Shown: positions 26,961-37,256, numbered from the stretch's first letter. The stretch: 64,000 nucleotides of DNA from Gammaproteobacteria bacterium (GCA_003353945.1 PIVM01000002.1:98319-162318); one strand, 5' to 3'. The notes: generated by a model from the sequence alone, not told the origin. Program-made: numbers and translations.

Positions 26961-27629
26961 ATGACTGATCAAGCGCGGGCATTGATTGGTATTATGGGCG
27001 GCACGTTTGATCCCATTCATTTTGGTCATTTACGTGTCGCCTTGGAGTTGACTGAGCAGCTGTCATTATCACAATTACGTCTGGTTCCCTGTCATAAACC
27101 ACCGCATCGTCAAACACCGCATAGTGACAGCTCACATCGTCTGGCGATGGTGCGGTTAGCGGTGGAGGGTGAAGATAGCTTGGTGGTCGATGATTGTGAA
27201 CTCGATCGACTAGGACCGTCGTATACGGTGAAAACCCTGGAGTTTTTGCGTGATCAGTTCAACTCAGACTATGCCCTGTGTCTAGCGATGGGAGCGGATG
27301 CTTTTATCGGTCTGCCAACATGGCATCGCTGGCAGGAAATACGACAGCTGGTTCATATTGTCGTGATGACGCGCCCTGGCTGGCAGATACCAGATAATAG
27401 TGAAATGGCGCGATATCTGCGGCGTTTCCAAGTTCACAAGCCAGCCCAGTTGCACCGCGAACCGGCAGGCAGAATTTTACTGCAGCCGGTAACAGCGTTA
27501 TCGATATCAGCTACATCGATTCGCCAGCAGATAGCTCAGGGGCATTCGCCGCGTTATCTGCTGCCCGATTGTGTGTACGACTATATTCGACAACACGGTC
27601 TGTATGCTAACGTAAGCCTTGACCCTTGA
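26961..27629 (+). CDS. nadD: Nicotinate-nucleotide adenylyltransferase
   Basis: 222 residues. It adenylates nicotinate mononucleotide in NAD synthesis. GGTFDPIHFGHLRVALE holds the nucleotidyltransferase HxGH-type motif, and SATSIRQQIAQG near the C-terminus is the second ATP-binding motif. The gene ends inside a TTGACCC heptamer array, so its last residues (SLDP) come from the repeat. The array does not change the protein because every phase meets a stop at the second unit. Confidence 0.96.
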   Translation: MTDQARALIGIMGGTFDPIHFGHLRVALELTEQLSLSQLRLVPCHKPPHRQTPHSDSSHRLAMVRLAVEGEDSLVVDDCELDRLGPSYTVKTLEFLRDQFNSDYALCLAMGADAFIGLPTWHRWQEIRQLVHIVVMTRPGWQIPDNSEMARYLRRFQVHKPAQLHREPAGRILLQPVTALSISATSIRQQIAQGHSPRYLLPDCVYDYIRQHGLYANVSLDP

Positions 27630-27674
27630 CCCTTGACCCTTGACCCTTGACCCTTGACCCTTGACCCTTGATCC
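27619..27674. repeat. Heptanucleotide microsatellite TTGACCC x8
   Basis: Seven perfect TTGACCC units (27619-27667) and one variant TTGATCC (27668-27674). The nadD stop codon lies in the second unit. Each unit also resembles a -35 hexamer (TTGACC). The array fills the nadD-rsfS gap. Confidence 0.95.
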
Positions 27675-27729
27675 ATAACATGCCGTCGTTTGGTGGCTCC
27701 ACTCATTAATTGATAAGACCCTCTATTCT

Positions 27730-28083
27730 ATGAAATCCGAAAAACTGAAAGATCTGGTGATGCAAGCTCTCGATGATGTAAAAGCACGGGATGTGCTCAG
27801 CCTGGACGTGCGAGAACTGACCAGTGTCACTGATTTTATGATCATTGCCAGCGGCACCTCCAACCAGCATGTAAAATCACTGGCTGCTAATGTTGTGCAG
27901 GAGGCGAAAAAGCACAAACAGCGACCGATTGGCACGGAAGGGGAGAATGCTGGCGAATGGGTGCTGGTCGATTTTGGTGATGTGGTGGTGCATGTCATGC
28001 TGCCTGACACGCGCCGTTTTTACGATTTGGAGAAGTTGTGGAGCAATCCGTCCGCCCGCATACGGCAGGAAGATGCGAATTAA
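27730..28083 (+). CDS. rsfS: Ribosomal silencing factor RsfS
   Basis: 117 residues. It binds ribosomal protein L14 and blocks subunit joining in poor nutrient conditions. The family pattern [24 protein letters not shown] and [30 protein letters not shown] is complete. It overlaps rlmH by 11 nt, and both act on the large subunit. Confidence 0.95.
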   Translation: MKSEKLKDLVMQALDDVKARDVLSLDVRELTSVTDFMIIASGTSNQHVKSLAANVVQEAKKHKQRPIGTEGENAGEWVLVDFGDVVVHVMLPDTRRFYDLEKLWSNPSARIRQEDAN

Positions 28084-28540
28084 TCTGATTGCAGTTGGCA
28101 GCAAAATGCCAGGTTGGGTCGAGCAAGGTTACAAAGAGTATGCTCGGCGACTGCCATCGGATTTCTCCCTCAATCTGATTGAAATCCCTTTGTCTAAACG
28201 GGGTAAGTCAATCGATCTGAAACGAGCAATCAAAAAAGAGGGAGAATTAATGCTGGCTGCTATTCCTGCGGGTGATCATGTGATTAGCCTGGAGGTCGAG
28301 GGTAAGGCCTGGACAACAGATAAATTGGTGCAACAGGCAGAACACTGGCGGCAGTCAGGGCGTAATGTGACTTTATTGGTCGGTGGGCCGGATGGGCTGG
28401 CCCCCGCATGCTGCGAACGGGCACAGCAACGCTGGTCTCTTTCGGCGTTAACCCTGCCTCATCCTTTAGTGCGGATTGTTATTGCCGAACAGTTGTATCG
28501 GGCATGGTCGATTCTGCATAATCACCCCTACCACCGATAA
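28073..28540 (+). CDS. rlmH: 23S rRNA (pseudouridine1915-N3)-methyltransferase
   Basis: 155 residues, the normal family length, from the ATG at 28073 inside the rsfS end. A SPOUT-fold enzyme that methylates pseudouridine 1915 of helix 69. [23 protein letters not shown] starts the domain, LLVGGPDGL is the SAM knot and [16 protein letters not shown] closes it. AGGAAG lies directly upstream of the ATG. A longer in-frame version starting in rsfS is not plausible. Confidence 0.95.
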   Translation: MRINLIAVGSKMPGWVEQGYKEYARRLPSDFSLNLIEIPLSKRGKSIDLKRAIKKEGELMLAAIPAGDHVISLEVEGKAWTTDKLVQQAEHWRQSGRNVTLLVGGPDGLAPACCERAQQRWSLSALTLPHPLVRIVIAEQLYRAWSILHNHPYHR

Positions 28541-28554
28541 GTGACTACGCGCTG

Positions 28555-30402
28555 ATGCCGGAACCGATTCTCAAGGACAATTCCCTCGAAAGTCGAATAT
28601 TTGCCTCCCGACTGCTGTTGGCTCTGTTTGTTGTGGTTTCTCTGCTGGCTACCCTGCTTGCGCGTTATTATTATCTGCAGGTCTCACAATACGAAATTTA
28701 TACGACGCAATCCGATCGTAATCGCGTCCATGTACAGCCGGTGCCTCCCAAGCGGGGATTGATTTATGATCGCAATGGCTTGTTATTGGCTGAGAATCAG
28801 CCCAGTTACAACTTAACCCTGGTCAAGGAGCGGGTTGTTGATATGGACGCCACGCTACTCTTGCTGCAAGAGTTGTTGGGCATCCAGGCAGCGGATATTG
28901 AAAAATTTAAAAAGCGATTGCCCAGGCATCGGCCCTTTAAAGCAGCACCTTTAAAATTCAAACTCACCGAAAAAGAAATCGCAGTGATAGCCGTCAATCG
29001 ATATCGTCTGCCCGGTGTTGATGTGACCGCGCAGTTAATGCGCAATTATCCTTTTGGAGAGCTGTACGCCCATTCGGTGGGATATGTGGGTCGTATTAAT
29101 GAAAAAGAGCAGCAGTCGATAGATCAGTCCCGTTACGTCGGCACCGATCATATCGGCAAGCTTGGCCTGGAAAAATACTATGAAGATCTGCTGCACGGTG
29201 AAGTGGGATACGAGCATGTCGAAACCAATGCACGCGGTCGTGTACAGCGAGTGCTGGAGCATTTTGATCCGATACCCGGCCAGGACTTAACGCTCTTTAT
29301 TGACAGCAAGGTGCAGCGCGTGGCTCATGACGCACTGGGCGAGGAGCGCGGAGCTGTGGTGGCAATGGACCCCAAAACGGGTGGGGTTATTGCCATTGTC
29401 AGCACCCCAGCCTATGACACAAATTTGTTTGTCAGTGGTATTAGCAGCAAAGATTACAGCCGCTTGCGCGATTCAATCGATTTGCCCTTGTTTAATCGAT
29501 CCTTGCAAGGGCAATATCCCCCGGCTTCAACGATAAAGCCCATGTTGGGTTTGGCCGGGCTTGATTATGCTGTGATCACTGATGAAAGTGTGGTAGCTGA
29601 TCCAGGCTGGTATAAATTGCCAAATGATGATCGAAAGTACCGGGATTGGACCTGGCAAAAGCGTCGCTCGGGACACAGCCCCTGGGTGAATTTGCATCAG
29701 GCGATTGTCGAATCCTGCGATACGTTTTATTTTGACCTGGCCTATAAATTGGGTGTGGATCGTATTTATGAGTTTGGTGACAAGTTTGGTCTTGGTCAAA
29801 AAACACAGGTAGATCTCACCGATGAGCGTAAAGGCTTGTTGCCTTCCCGAGAGTGGAAGCGGCAAATGTACCGTCTCCCCTGGTTTCCCGGTGAAACCTT
29901 GAATATCGGTATTGGACAGGGATATATGCTGACCACGCCCATCCAGTTGGCACTTGTTACCTCCATGATTGCCGGGCGAGGCAAAGCGATGCGTCCCCGG
30001 TTGTTGAAGAGTGTGGATGGAGTTGATCGCCCCCCTGTTCCCATGCCCGAAGTCAAACTGGCGGACGAGGCATCCTGGGACAGTGTGATTGCAGCGATGC
30101 GCGATGTGGTGCATTCAAGAAAGGGAACTGCGCGACGGATTCGCCTCAAAGCACCTTATAAGATGGGGGGTAAAACCGGTACGGCTCAAGTGGTGGGTAT
30201 GAAGCAGGATGAACGCTATGATGCCGAGACCGTTACCAAACGCAACAGAGATCATGCCTTGTTTATCGGCTTTGCACCGTTGGAAGACCCAAAGATAGTG
30301 GTGGCAGTGATCGTTGAAAACGGCATGCATGGCAGTTCTGCGGCAGCACCTATTGCTCGCAAGGTGTTTGACGCCTATTTGCTGGCAGAGCAAAAAAAGT
30401 AA
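28555..30402 (+). CDS. mrdA: Penicillin-binding protein 2 (elongation transpeptidase)
   Basis: 615 residues. N-terminal membrane anchor (LLLALFVVVSLLATLLARYYYL), dimerisation domain, then the transpeptidase with S325-x-x-K (STIKP), the SCD variant of SxN and K540-T-G. It cross-links lateral-wall peptidoglycan with the glycosyltransferase RodA, encoded next. Both are in the conserved rlmH-mrdA-mrdB order. Confidence 0.96.
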   Translation: MPEPILKDNSLESRIFASRLLLALFVVVSLLATLLARYYYLQVSQYEIYTTQSDRNRVHVQPVPPKRGLIYDRNGLLLAENQPSYNLTLVKERVVDMDATLLLLQELLGIQAADIEKFKKRLPRHRPFKAAPLKFKLTEKEIAVIAVNRYRLPGVDVTAQLMRNYPFGELYAHSVGYVGRINEKEQQSIDQSRYVGTDHIGKLGLEKYYEDLLHGEVGYEHVETNARGRVQRVLEHFDPIPGQDLTLFIDSKVQRVAHDALGEERGAVVAMDPKTGGVIAIVSTPAYDTNLFVSGISSKDYSRLRDSIDLPLFNRSLQGQYPPASTIKPMLGLAGLDYAVITDESVVADPGWYKLPNDDRKYRDWTWQKRRSGHSPWVNLHQAIVESCDTFYFDLAYKLGVDRIYEFGDKFGLGQKTQVDLTDERKGLLPSREWKRQMYRLPWFPGETLNIGIGQGYMLTTPIQLALVTSMIAGRGKAMRPRLLKSVDGVDRPPVPMPEVKLADEASWDSVIAAMRDVVHSRKGTARRIRLKAPYKMGGKTGTAQVVGMKQDERYDAETVTKRNRDHALFIGFAPLEDPKIVVAVIVENGMHGSSAAAPIARKVFDAYLLAEQKK

Positions 30403-30438
30403 CACAACATGCGAGCTCTCGAATAAGAGAAAGAACGG

Positions 30439-31587
30439 GTGGAAAGCAAAGATTTTGTCAGACAAATGCCGGGGTATGTCGGCTCATTCTCGAGCGGGCG
30501 TACGCTATGGCAGCGAGTGCATGTTGATATGCCCTTGTTGTTACTGTTGTTGATGTTAACCGTTTACGGATTAGTTGTGCTTTATTCCGGCAGCGGGCAG
30601 CAGATGGCCACTGTTCATCGTCAGGGTACTTTTTTTGGGCTTGCCTATGGTGTCATGTTCTTTGTTGCGCAGTTTCGCCTGCAGTTTTTGCGTCGCTGGG
30701 CACCCTGGTTGTTTGTGCTGGGGGTTGTATTGTTGCTCGCGGTGCCCTATTTCGGCACCGGTGCTAAAGGAGCAAAGCGATGGTTAAGCATTGCTGGATT
30801 GCCCCGTTTTCAACCGTCTGAGATTATGAAGCTTGTGGTCCCAATGGCAGTGGCCTGGTATCTCAGTGAACGCGTAATGCCGCCGCGGATACAATATGTG
30901 CTGATTTCCCTATTGCTAATCTTATTACCGACTGTATTGATTGCGATGCAGCCAGATTTAGGAACCGCAATACTCATTGCAGCCTCAGGATTATTTGTTC
31001 TTTTGCTGGCAGGATTGCCGTGGCGTTACATGATGGCGGCGTTTGCGCTGCTGGTGGGCAGCGCCTGGCCGCTGTGGGAGTACGGATTAAGAGATTATCA
31101 GCGCCAGAGAATATTGACCTTGCTTGACCCCGAGGGTGACAAACTGGGTTCAGGCTGGAATATTATCCAGTCTGTGACAGCGATTGGTTCAGGTGGTTTT
31201 GAAGGTAAGGGTTGGCTGTTGGGAACACAGTCACAATTGGATTTTCTGCCGGAAAGTCATACGGACTTCATAATTGCCGTATTAGCTGAAGAATTTGGTT
31301 TAATGGGTGTTATGCTGTTGCTGGCCATTTATTTCTGTATTATCTGTCGCGGATTGTACATTGCCTATTTGGCACAGGGCGCTTTCAATCGTTTACTGGC
31401 CGGTAGCATTACCCTGACTTTTTTTGTCTATATTTTTGTCAATATGGGCATGGTGTCTGGGCTGTTGCCGATTGTGGGGGTGCCGTTACCGCTGGTCAGT
31501 CAGGGCGGTACATCGATTATTACCTTGATGGCCGGGTTTGGTATTCTGATGGCGATCAGCACCGAGAAACGACGTATCGGGCATTAG
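30439..31587 (+). CDS. mrdB: Rod shape-determining glycosyltransferase RodA
   Basis: 382 residues from GTG, about ten membrane helices. SEDS family signatures are clear: GAKRWLSIAGLPRFQPSEIMKLVVPM, MQPDLGTAILI with the essential Asp, and PLPLVSQGGTSIITLMAGFGILM. It polymerises lipid II together with PBP2. Confidence 0.95.
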   Translation: MESKDFVRQMPGYVGSFSSGRTLWQRVHVDMPLLLLLLMLTVYGLVVLYSGSGQQMATVHRQGTFFGLAYGVMFFVAQFRLQFLRRWAPWLFVLGVVLLLAVPYFGTGAKGAKRWLSIAGLPRFQPSEIMKLVVPMAVAWYLSERVMPPRIQYVLISLLLILLPTVLIAMQPDLGTAILIAASGLFVLLLAGLPWRYMMAAFALLVGSAWPLWEYGLRDYQRQRILTLLDPEGDKLGSGWNIIQSVTAIGSGGFEGKGWLLGTQSQLDFLPESHTDFIIAVLAEEFGLMGVMLLLAIYFCIICRGLYIAYLAQGAFNRLLAGSITLTFFVYIFVNMGMVSGLLPIVGVPLPLVSQGGTSIITLMAGFGILMAISTEKRRIGH

Positions 31588-31661
31588 GCGCGTGAGATAT
31601 TGTTTTATTTCCAGCGCGCTAATGTCGATCAATTTATTGCATAAAAAAGGTAGAAAGACAG

Positions 31662-32702
31662 ATGGTTTTGTACGGGTTGAAAGCCAAGATGCTGATGTGT
31701 GGCGTGCTGATTGTTGGTGCCGTGATGGCAGTCTGTACCAGCGCCTTGGCCGATGAGTATGCGGATCGCCCTGAGGTGCAGCAGTTTGTCGGTGACATGG
31801 TTACCCGGCACGGCTTTGAAAAAAACTATTTGTATTCGCTGATTCGCCAAGCGGAAAAAAAACAATCGATTCTGGATGCCATCGCGCGACCTGCCGAAAA
31901 AACCAAAAGCTGGAAGGAATACCGGGATATTTTCCTCGGACAAACACGGATTGAGCAAGGTGTAAAATTCTGGCAACGCCATGAGCTGAGCCTTGAGCGG
32001 GCACAACGTGAATACGGTGTTGATCCACAAATCATTGTTGCCATACTGGGTGTGGAAACTCGCTACGGTCGCCATCGTGGAGGCTATCGGGTATTGGATG
32101 CCTTGACGACGCTTGGTTTTGATTATCCCAAACGCGGTAAGTTTTTCCGTCAGCAACTGGAGGAGTTTTTGTTGATGGCCAGAGAGCAGAAGTTTGATGC
32201 GACGACTCTAATGGGTTCCTATGCCGGCGCAATGGGTTATGGCCAGTTTATTCCCAGCAGCTTTCGCAGTTTTGCCGTTGATTTTGATGAAGACGGCATT
32301 GTCGACATTTGGAACAATCCAGTCGATGCGATAGGTAGCATTGCCAATTATTTTAAACGTCATCAATGGCGTGCGGGCAAACCGGTTTGTGGACGTGCAG
32401 ACGTGGCTAGCAATCATAATAAAGCGATCGCCAATCAGTCTTTGAAACCCAGTCTAAGCCTGGGCGAGCTGAAACAACACGGCTACCAATCGACAGAGGG
32501 TTTTGATGCCAACAGCAAAGCCACCGTGATGCGTCTGGAGGGAGATAAGGGTATCGAACATTGGTTGGGGCTGCATAATTTTTATGTCATCACACGGTAT
32601 AATCACAGTGAGTTGTATGCAATGGCGGTTTATCAATTGAGCCAGGAAATCGAACAGCAGTATCGCGCGCGCGTGAAAAATGTCTCGTATACATCGAAAT
32701 AG
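31662..32702 (+). CDS. mltB: Lytic murein transglycosylase B
   Basis: 346 residues with a Sec signal peptide (MLMCGVLIVGAVMAVCTSALA). GVETRYGRHRGGYRVLDALTTLGFDYP contains the catalytic Glu, and SYAGAMGYGQFIPSSF is the second family block. It cleaves the MurNAc-GlcNAc bond with formation of 1,6-anhydro ends. No clear lipobox is seen, so it is probably a soluble periplasmic (Slt35-like) form. It is followed 16 bp later by rlpA. Confidence 0.93.
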   Translation: MVLYGLKAKMLMCGVLIVGAVMAVCTSALADEYADRPEVQQFVGDMVTRHGFEKNYLYSLIRQAEKKQSILDAIARPAEKTKSWKEYRDIFLGQTRIEQGVKFWQRHELSLERAQREYGVDPQIIVAILGVETRYGRHRGGYRVLDALTTLGFDYPKRGKFFRQQLEEFLLMAREQKFDATTLMGSYAGAMGYGQFIPSSFRSFAVDFDEDGIVDIWNNPVDAIGSIANYFKRHQWRAGKPVCGRADVASNHNKAIANQSLKPSLSLGELKQHGYQSTEGFDANSKATVMRLEGDKGIEHWLGLHNFYVITRYNHSELYAMAVYQLSQEIEQQYRARVKNVSYTSK

Positions 32703-32718
32703 GTGCTTCAAGATAACA

Positions 32719-33690
32719 ATGGGCAGTTGTGCTTTGTCGATACGCAAAATTTCCACTATTGTCATGCTGTCCTTATTTCTGGGCGCATGCGCGCAATGGG
32801 AGGGATTGCCCATTATCTCATCACGTAACACGGACAGTGCGCCGCTGATACCACTGAATCCTGATTATATCCGCGATGCAGTGCCAAGAATCGAACCAAT
32901 TACTGCCGCAGGCAACAAGTCACCCTATACCGTATTGGGTAAAACGTATACTGTGATGAAACCGGGGCAGGATTATCAGGCGCAAGGTATTGCCTCCTGG
33001 TATGGCACCAAGTTTCACGGGCGCAACACCTCAAACGGTGAGCGATACAGCCTCTACGGTATGACAGCTGCACACAACAGTTTGCCCATACCCAGTTATG
33101 TGCGCGTTACGAATCTGGCCAATGGACGCAGTACGGTTGTCAGGGTTAATGATCGAGGACCTTTTCACGAAGACCGCATTATTGATTTGTCCTATGCAGC
33201 AGCAACCAAATTGGGTTACGCCTCTCAAGGAACGGCACGCGTGCAAGTTGAATTGATTCGTCCTGGTGTTGATAAAAAAACCAATAAAAATGCTGAGAAA
33301 ACGGAAAACAAAAAAAAGGTAATCGTGCACAACAGCGTGCCGTCCAAACCAGCGCCATCGGCGTCTACGATCCCATCCCCGCAGACGGTATCCACTGCCA
33401 AGACGAACTCTGCAGCACAACCGTCAGTGACGGTGCCAAATAGAACAGGGCGATTTTTACAGGCTGGTGCCTATAAAAACTATCAATCCGCTGCGCTTAT
33501 GCAGCAGCGCCTACTGACGCTGTTAAAAAAACCGGTGATCATTAACCCCGGCGCTGAAGCGTATTATCGCGTGCAAATTGGTCCGGTCAGCGAGCAGGAA
33601 ATAACAGAAATTAAACTGACCATGCGCGGGGCCAATATGGAAACACCACACTTGGTGAAAAAGGAATGTGAATTGGTCGCTGCTTGTTGA
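32719..33690 (+). CDS. rlpA: Septal ring lytic transglycosylase RlpA
   Basis: 323 residues from the ATG at 32719, which gives a lipoprotein signal with LGAC (Cys24); upstream in-frame starts overlap mltB. The double-psi beta-barrel lies at about 90-180 (GIASWYGTKFHGRNTSNGERY, RVNDRGPFHEDRIIDLSYAAA), a Lys/Pro/Ser linker follows, and the C-terminal SPOR domain (about 250-320, GRFLQAGAYKNYQSA) binds denuded glycan at the division site. It is an outer-membrane lipoprotein that cuts bare glycan strands. Confidence 0.93.
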   Translation: MGSCALSIRKISTIVMLSLFLGACAQWEGLPIISSRNTDSAPLIPLNPDYIRDAVPRIEPITAAGNKSPYTVLGKTYTVMKPGQDYQAQGIASWYGTKFHGRNTSNGERYSLYGMTAAHNSLPIPSYVRVTNLANGRSTVVRVNDRGPFHEDRIIDLSYAAATKLGYASQGTARVQVELIRPGVDKKTNKNAEKTENKKKVIVHNSVPSKPAPSASTIPSPQTVSTAKTNSAAQPSVTVPNRTGRFLQAGAYKNYQSAALMQQRLLTLLKKPVIINPGAEAYYRVQIGPVSEQEITEIKLTMRGANMETPHLVKKECELVAAC

Positions 33691-33831
33691 GGGTGGTAAG
33701 TTAGACTTAGGGCTATGCAGAATAGCCTGTGATGTTAAAATGCCGAACGCCCGTTTATTATTGAACACAAACCTGAACCTATGGATTCAGGTGAAATCCA
33801 CAGATCCAGGTTAAACTCGAAATTATTGCCT

Positions 33832-35010
33832 ATGAATGCTATCAACCCACTCGTCCGTTTTACCGTTATCTGCTGCTTGTTCTTTGTAAGTTTGGCTAAT
33901 GCAGCTCCTCCCCTGATTCCCTCTGCGCCTAAACTGGCAGCCAAAGGTTGGTTTTTAATCGATGCTAACAGTGGCAAAGTCATTGCGGAAAACAATGCGG
34001 ATGAACAATTGCCGCCTGCCAGTTTGACAAAAATGATGACCAGTTATGTGCTGTCCTACGAATTGGAGCAGGGCAATGTGCATAACAATGATCAGGTCAC
34101 CGTGAGTAAAAGGGCCTGGGCGAAAAATTTTCCGGGTTCTTCCCTGATGTGGATAGAAGTGGGTAAAAAAGTTGCCCTGGAAGATTTGCGCAAAGGTATT
34201 GTGATTTCTTCCGGCAATGATGCCAGCGTAGCTGTGGCCGAGCATATTGCAGGCAGCGAGGATTCCTTTGCTGAAGTGATGAATCAACATGCAGAATTGC
34301 TGGGTATGACGAACACGCATTTTGTCAATTCCCATGGCTTGCCACACAAAGAGCATTACACCACGGCCAGAGATCTGGCCATTTTATCAAAAGCCATTAT
34401 TAACGATTATCCGCGCGATTATGTCCTCTACAGTGAGAAAGAATTTACCTTCAACGGCATACGACAACCCAATCGCAATACTCTGTTATGGCGTGATCCC
34501 AGTGTAGACGGATTGAAAACCGGGCACACCAAGGCAGCCGGTTACTGTCTGGTTGCTTCGGCTGAGAAAAAGGGAATGCGCCTGATCACTGTGGTGATGG
34601 GCAGCAAAAGTGAGGAAGCGCGTATTCGTGACACGCAAAAGTTGCTGACCTATGGGTTTCGTTATTTTGAAACTCACAAATTGTATAGCGCCGGTGATGT
34701 GCTGAACACGGCAAAAATCTGGAGCGGTACCACGGATCAGCTCAATCTTGGGATTGATAAGGATGTCTATATTACGATTCCCCGTGGACAACATAAGAAT
34801 GTTAAAGCAGCATTACAGGTCGATGAAGTGATTAAGGCGCCGGTGAGCACGAGTCAACCTATTGGGGAGGTGCTGGTGACATTGGACGATGAGCAGTTGG
34901 CCCAGCAGCCATTGCTGGCACTGGAGTCGGTGGAGCAGGCCGGTTTATTCGCACGTCTATGGGATGAAATTAAACTCTTCTTTATTCAGTTAATTGGTCT
35001 GGAGCTATAG
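33832..35010 (+). CDS. dacA: D-alanyl-D-alanine carboxypeptidase (PBP5/6)
   Basis: 392 residues from the ATG at 33832, which yields a signal peptide ending ANA. SxxK is S64LTK, SGN lies at about 127, and KTG at about 229 (DGLKTGHT). A C-terminal beta domain and an amphipathic tail (ARLWDEIKLFFIQLIGLEL) anchor it to the inner membrane. It trims pentapeptides to tetrapeptides. The stop codon lies in a 10-bp tandem duplication. Confidence 0.95.
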   Translation: MNAINPLVRFTVICCLFFVSLANAAPPLIPSAPKLAAKGWFLIDANSGKVIAENNADEQLPPASLTKMMTSYVLSYELEQGNVHNNDQVTVSKRAWAKNFPGSSLMWIEVGKKVALEDLRKGIVISSGNDASVAVAEHIAGSEDSFAEVMNQHAELLGMTNTHFVNSHGLPHKEHYTTARDLAILSKAIINDYPRDYVLYSEKEFTFNGIRQPNRNTLLWRDPSVDGLKTGHTKAAGYCLVASAEKKGMRLITVVMGSKSEEARIRDTQKLLTYGFRYFETHKLYSAGDVLNTAKIWSGTTDQLNLGIDKDVYITIPRGQHKNVKAALQVDEVIKAPVSTSQPIGEVLVTLDDEQLAQQPLLALESVEQAGLFARLWDEIKLFFIQLIGLEL

Positions 35011-35020
35011 GGAGCTATAG
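35001..35020. repeat. 10-bp tandem duplication on the dacA stop codon
   Basis: GGAGCTATAG occurs twice without a gap. The first copy carries the dacA stop (TAG) and encodes its last residues; the second is untranslated. Confidence 0.85.
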
Positions 35021-35055
35021 TTAGTAGCTAAACGAAAAGATAGCGGCGAATAGAT

Positions 35056-35325
35056 ATGAGCGACACTGAAGCGCCAAAAATTGAGTTTCCCTGTGATTAC
35101 CCCATCAAAATAATGGGAGAGGCTGGGCCGGATTTTCAGAAATTGGTCACTGATGTGGTTAAACGCCATGCCTCAGAAGTCACTGATGACGTAGTGAAAG
35201 TGCGTGAAAGTCGCAATGCCCGCTATCTGGCCGTCACAATAACCATTGTTGCCACCGGTCAGCTGCAGTTGGAAGCCATCTTTGAAGATCTGAAAAAAAC
35301 CGGCCGGGTGACCATGGTCTTGTGA
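35056..35325 (+). CDS. ybeD: DUF493 family protein YbeD
   Basis: 89 residues with an ACT-like ferredoxin fold ([44 protein letters not shown]). The role is unknown; it is conserved between dacA and lipB, where a regulatory link to lipoate is suspected. Its TGA overlaps the lipB start (GTGA). Confidence 0.92.
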   Translation: MSDTEAPKIEFPCDYPIKIMGEAGPDFQKLVTDVVKRHASEVTDDVVKVRESRNARYLAVTITIVATGQLQLEAIFEDLKKTGRVTMVL

Positions 35326-36014
35326 CGCAGAGCTCTGTGACAAGCCGCACTGTGACAAAACGAGCCGACAGCTGCCTTGTCAGGCAGCTGGGCATTGTCG
35401 ATTACACGACTGCCTGGCAGTGGATGAAAGCCTTTACCGACCAGCGCGATCATGACACCACTGATGAAATCTGGTTGCTACAGCATTCCCCTGTCTTCAC
35501 GCTTGGGCAGGCAGGTAAAATCGAACATCTGCTCAATCCTGGCGATATTCCTGTTGTTAACACTGATCGAGGCGGTCAGGTAACCTATCATGGCCCCGGC
35601 CAGTTGATCGCATACCTGTTGTTGGATATTAAACGCCTGCACCTGGGTGTGCGCCAACTGGTTGATTGCATGGAACAATCACTGATTCGTCTGCTTGCTC
35701 ATTATGACATCCAAGCGCTGGCGCGAGCTGGTGCGCCAGGCGTCTATGTGGGGGATGGGAAAATTGCAGCCCTGGGTTTAAGAGTGCGTCGAGGGTGCAG
35801 TTTTCATGGCTTATCCCTAAATCTTGATGTGGATCTTGATCCCTTTGAGCGCATTAACCCTTGTGGCTATGCGGGCTTAAAAGTCATCCGAATGTGTGAT
35901 TACCTCACAGAGCCTCTTGTTGTAGACTGTGTCGCCAGACAGCTGGTGGAAGAGCTGGCGAAAGACCTCGGATATACTGAGCTGTCCTATACGTCACAAG
36001 CCTACACCGGCTAG
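35322..36014 (+). CDS. lipB: Octanoyl-ACP:protein octanoyltransferase
   Basis: 230 residues from a GTG overlapping the ybeD stop. It transfers octanoate from ACP to lipoyl domains. [20 protein letters not shown], the conserved lysine in [14 protein letters not shown] and the catalytic Cys in INPCGYAGL are all seen. Later GTG codons at the N-terminus are possible starts. The TAG stop is inside a 15-bp tandem duplication. Confidence 0.94.
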   Translation: MTQSSVTSRTVTKRADSCLVRQLGIVDYTTAWQWMKAFTDQRDHDTTDEIWLLQHSPVFTLGQAGKIEHLLNPGDIPVVNTDRGGQVTYHGPGQLIAYLLLDIKRLHLGVRQLVDCMEQSLIRLLAHYDIQALARAGAPGVYVGDGKIAALGLRVRRGCSFHGLSLNLDVDLDPFERINPCGYAGLKVIRMCDYLTEPLVVDCVARQLVEELAKDLGYTELSYTSQAYTG

Positions 36015-36035
36015 AACTAGACCGGCTAGAACTAC
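36006..36035. repeat. 15-bp tandem duplication on the lipB stop codon
   Basis: ACCGGCTAGAACTAG (36006-36020) followed by ACCGGCTAGAACTAC (36021-36035). The lipB stop TAG lies in the first copy. Confidence 0.85.
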
Positions 36036-36092
36036 GCTGTACAGAACCACGCATCGCCCAAGAGCGTTACTGTTAATTCATGTGTTAATTTC

Positions 36093-37085
36093 ATGACAAA
36101 AGACTCCGAAGAAAAATCCCTTTCCGAAGGGCAATTCAAACCGATGCGCAAAAAGCGTCAAGTCGGTGAAAAACAGCGCGGCGCTGAAAAAGTAGCGCGT
36201 ATTCCGGTGAAAGTCATACCCAGTGAAGAGTTGCTGCGCAAGCCGGACTGGATTCGTGTAAAAATGCCTGTTTCACCCCAGGTGGACCATATCAAAGCCA
36301 CCTTGCGTAAACACAAACTCGCATCGGTCTGTGAAGAGGCGCAATGTCCGAATCTGGGTGAGTGTTTTCATGGTGGCACAGCGACGTTCATGATTATGGG
36401 TGATATCTGCACTCGCCGCTGCCCCTTTTGCGATGTGGCGCATGGCCGACCGAAACCTCTGGATTCTAACGAACCTCGGCAGCTCGCCGAGGCAATAGCC
36501 GCGATGAAATTGAAATACGTGGTGATTACCTCTGTTGATCGAGATGATTTGCGTGACGGAGGTGCACAGCATTTTGCTGACTGTATTCGCCAGACACGCA
36601 ACCACATAGCCAACATTCAAATTGAAGTGCTGGTGCCTGATTTTCGAGGCCGCCGCGAAATAGCGCTGGACATTCTCTCAGCAGAACCGCCTGATGTGTT
36701 CAATCATAACCTCGAATCCGTACCGGGTCTTTATCGAAAAATTCGCCCCGGCGCTGATTACCGCTGGTCGCTGGAACTGTTGGCGCAGTACAAACAGCGC
36801 TGTCCACAGGTATTGACCAAGTCGGGCTTAATGTTGGGTTTGGGGGAAAGCATCGACGAAGTGAAAGCGGTCATGCAGGATATGCGTGAATACCAAGTGG
36901 ACATGCTAACGCTGGGGCAGTATCTGCAGCCCAGTCGTCATCATTTGCCGGTTGAGCGATTCGTTCATCCCGAGGAGTTTGACGAGCTGGCCGAGTATGC
37001 CAAAGCGTTGGGTTTTAAAAGTGCGGCCAGTGGCCCATTGGTACGTTCCTCCTACCATGCTGATCAACAACTGAAACAACCTTGA
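36093..37085 (+). CDS. lipA: Lipoyl synthase
   Basis: 330 residues. A radical SAM enzyme that inserts two sulfurs into octanoyl chains. The auxiliary cluster motif [12 protein letters not shown] (C-x4-C-x5-C) and the SAM cluster [10 protein letters not shown] (C-x3-C-x2-C) are present, and the family C-terminal serine block [13 protein letters not shown] is intact. It is last of the housekeeping row. Confidence 0.97.
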   Translation: MTKDSEEKSLSEGQFKPMRKKRQVGEKQRGAEKVARIPVKVIPSEELLRKPDWIRVKMPVSPQVDHIKATLRKHKLASVCEEAQCPNLGECFHGGTATFMIMGDICTRRCPFCDVAHGRPKPLDSNEPRQLAEAIAAMKLKYVVITSVDRDDLRDGGAQHFADCIRQTRNHIANIQIEVLVPDFRGRREIALDILSAEPPDVFNHNLESVPGLYRKIRPGADYRWSLELLAQYKQRCPQVLTKSGLMLGLGESIDEVKAVMQDMREYQVDMLTLGQYLQPSRHHLPVERFVHPEEFDELAEYAKALGFKSAASGPLVRSSYHADQQLKQP

Positions 37086-37256
37086 GATTCAATATCTGCA
37101 AGGTAATTGTTGCGATGTGATTGATTTCGTTTGATGGATCAGATATTTCTGAATGATCAGTTATGTTTTATTGCAGATTACAAAAAAGTTAATTCAGATA
37201 CGCTTATATATTGGTATCCTGTTCTTGTTAATTGAAAAGTAAGTGCTGTACTTTCT

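Noticed and set aside
27619-27674. Heptamer array as a CRISPR
   Set aside because: Units are 7 bp and contiguous, without spacers.
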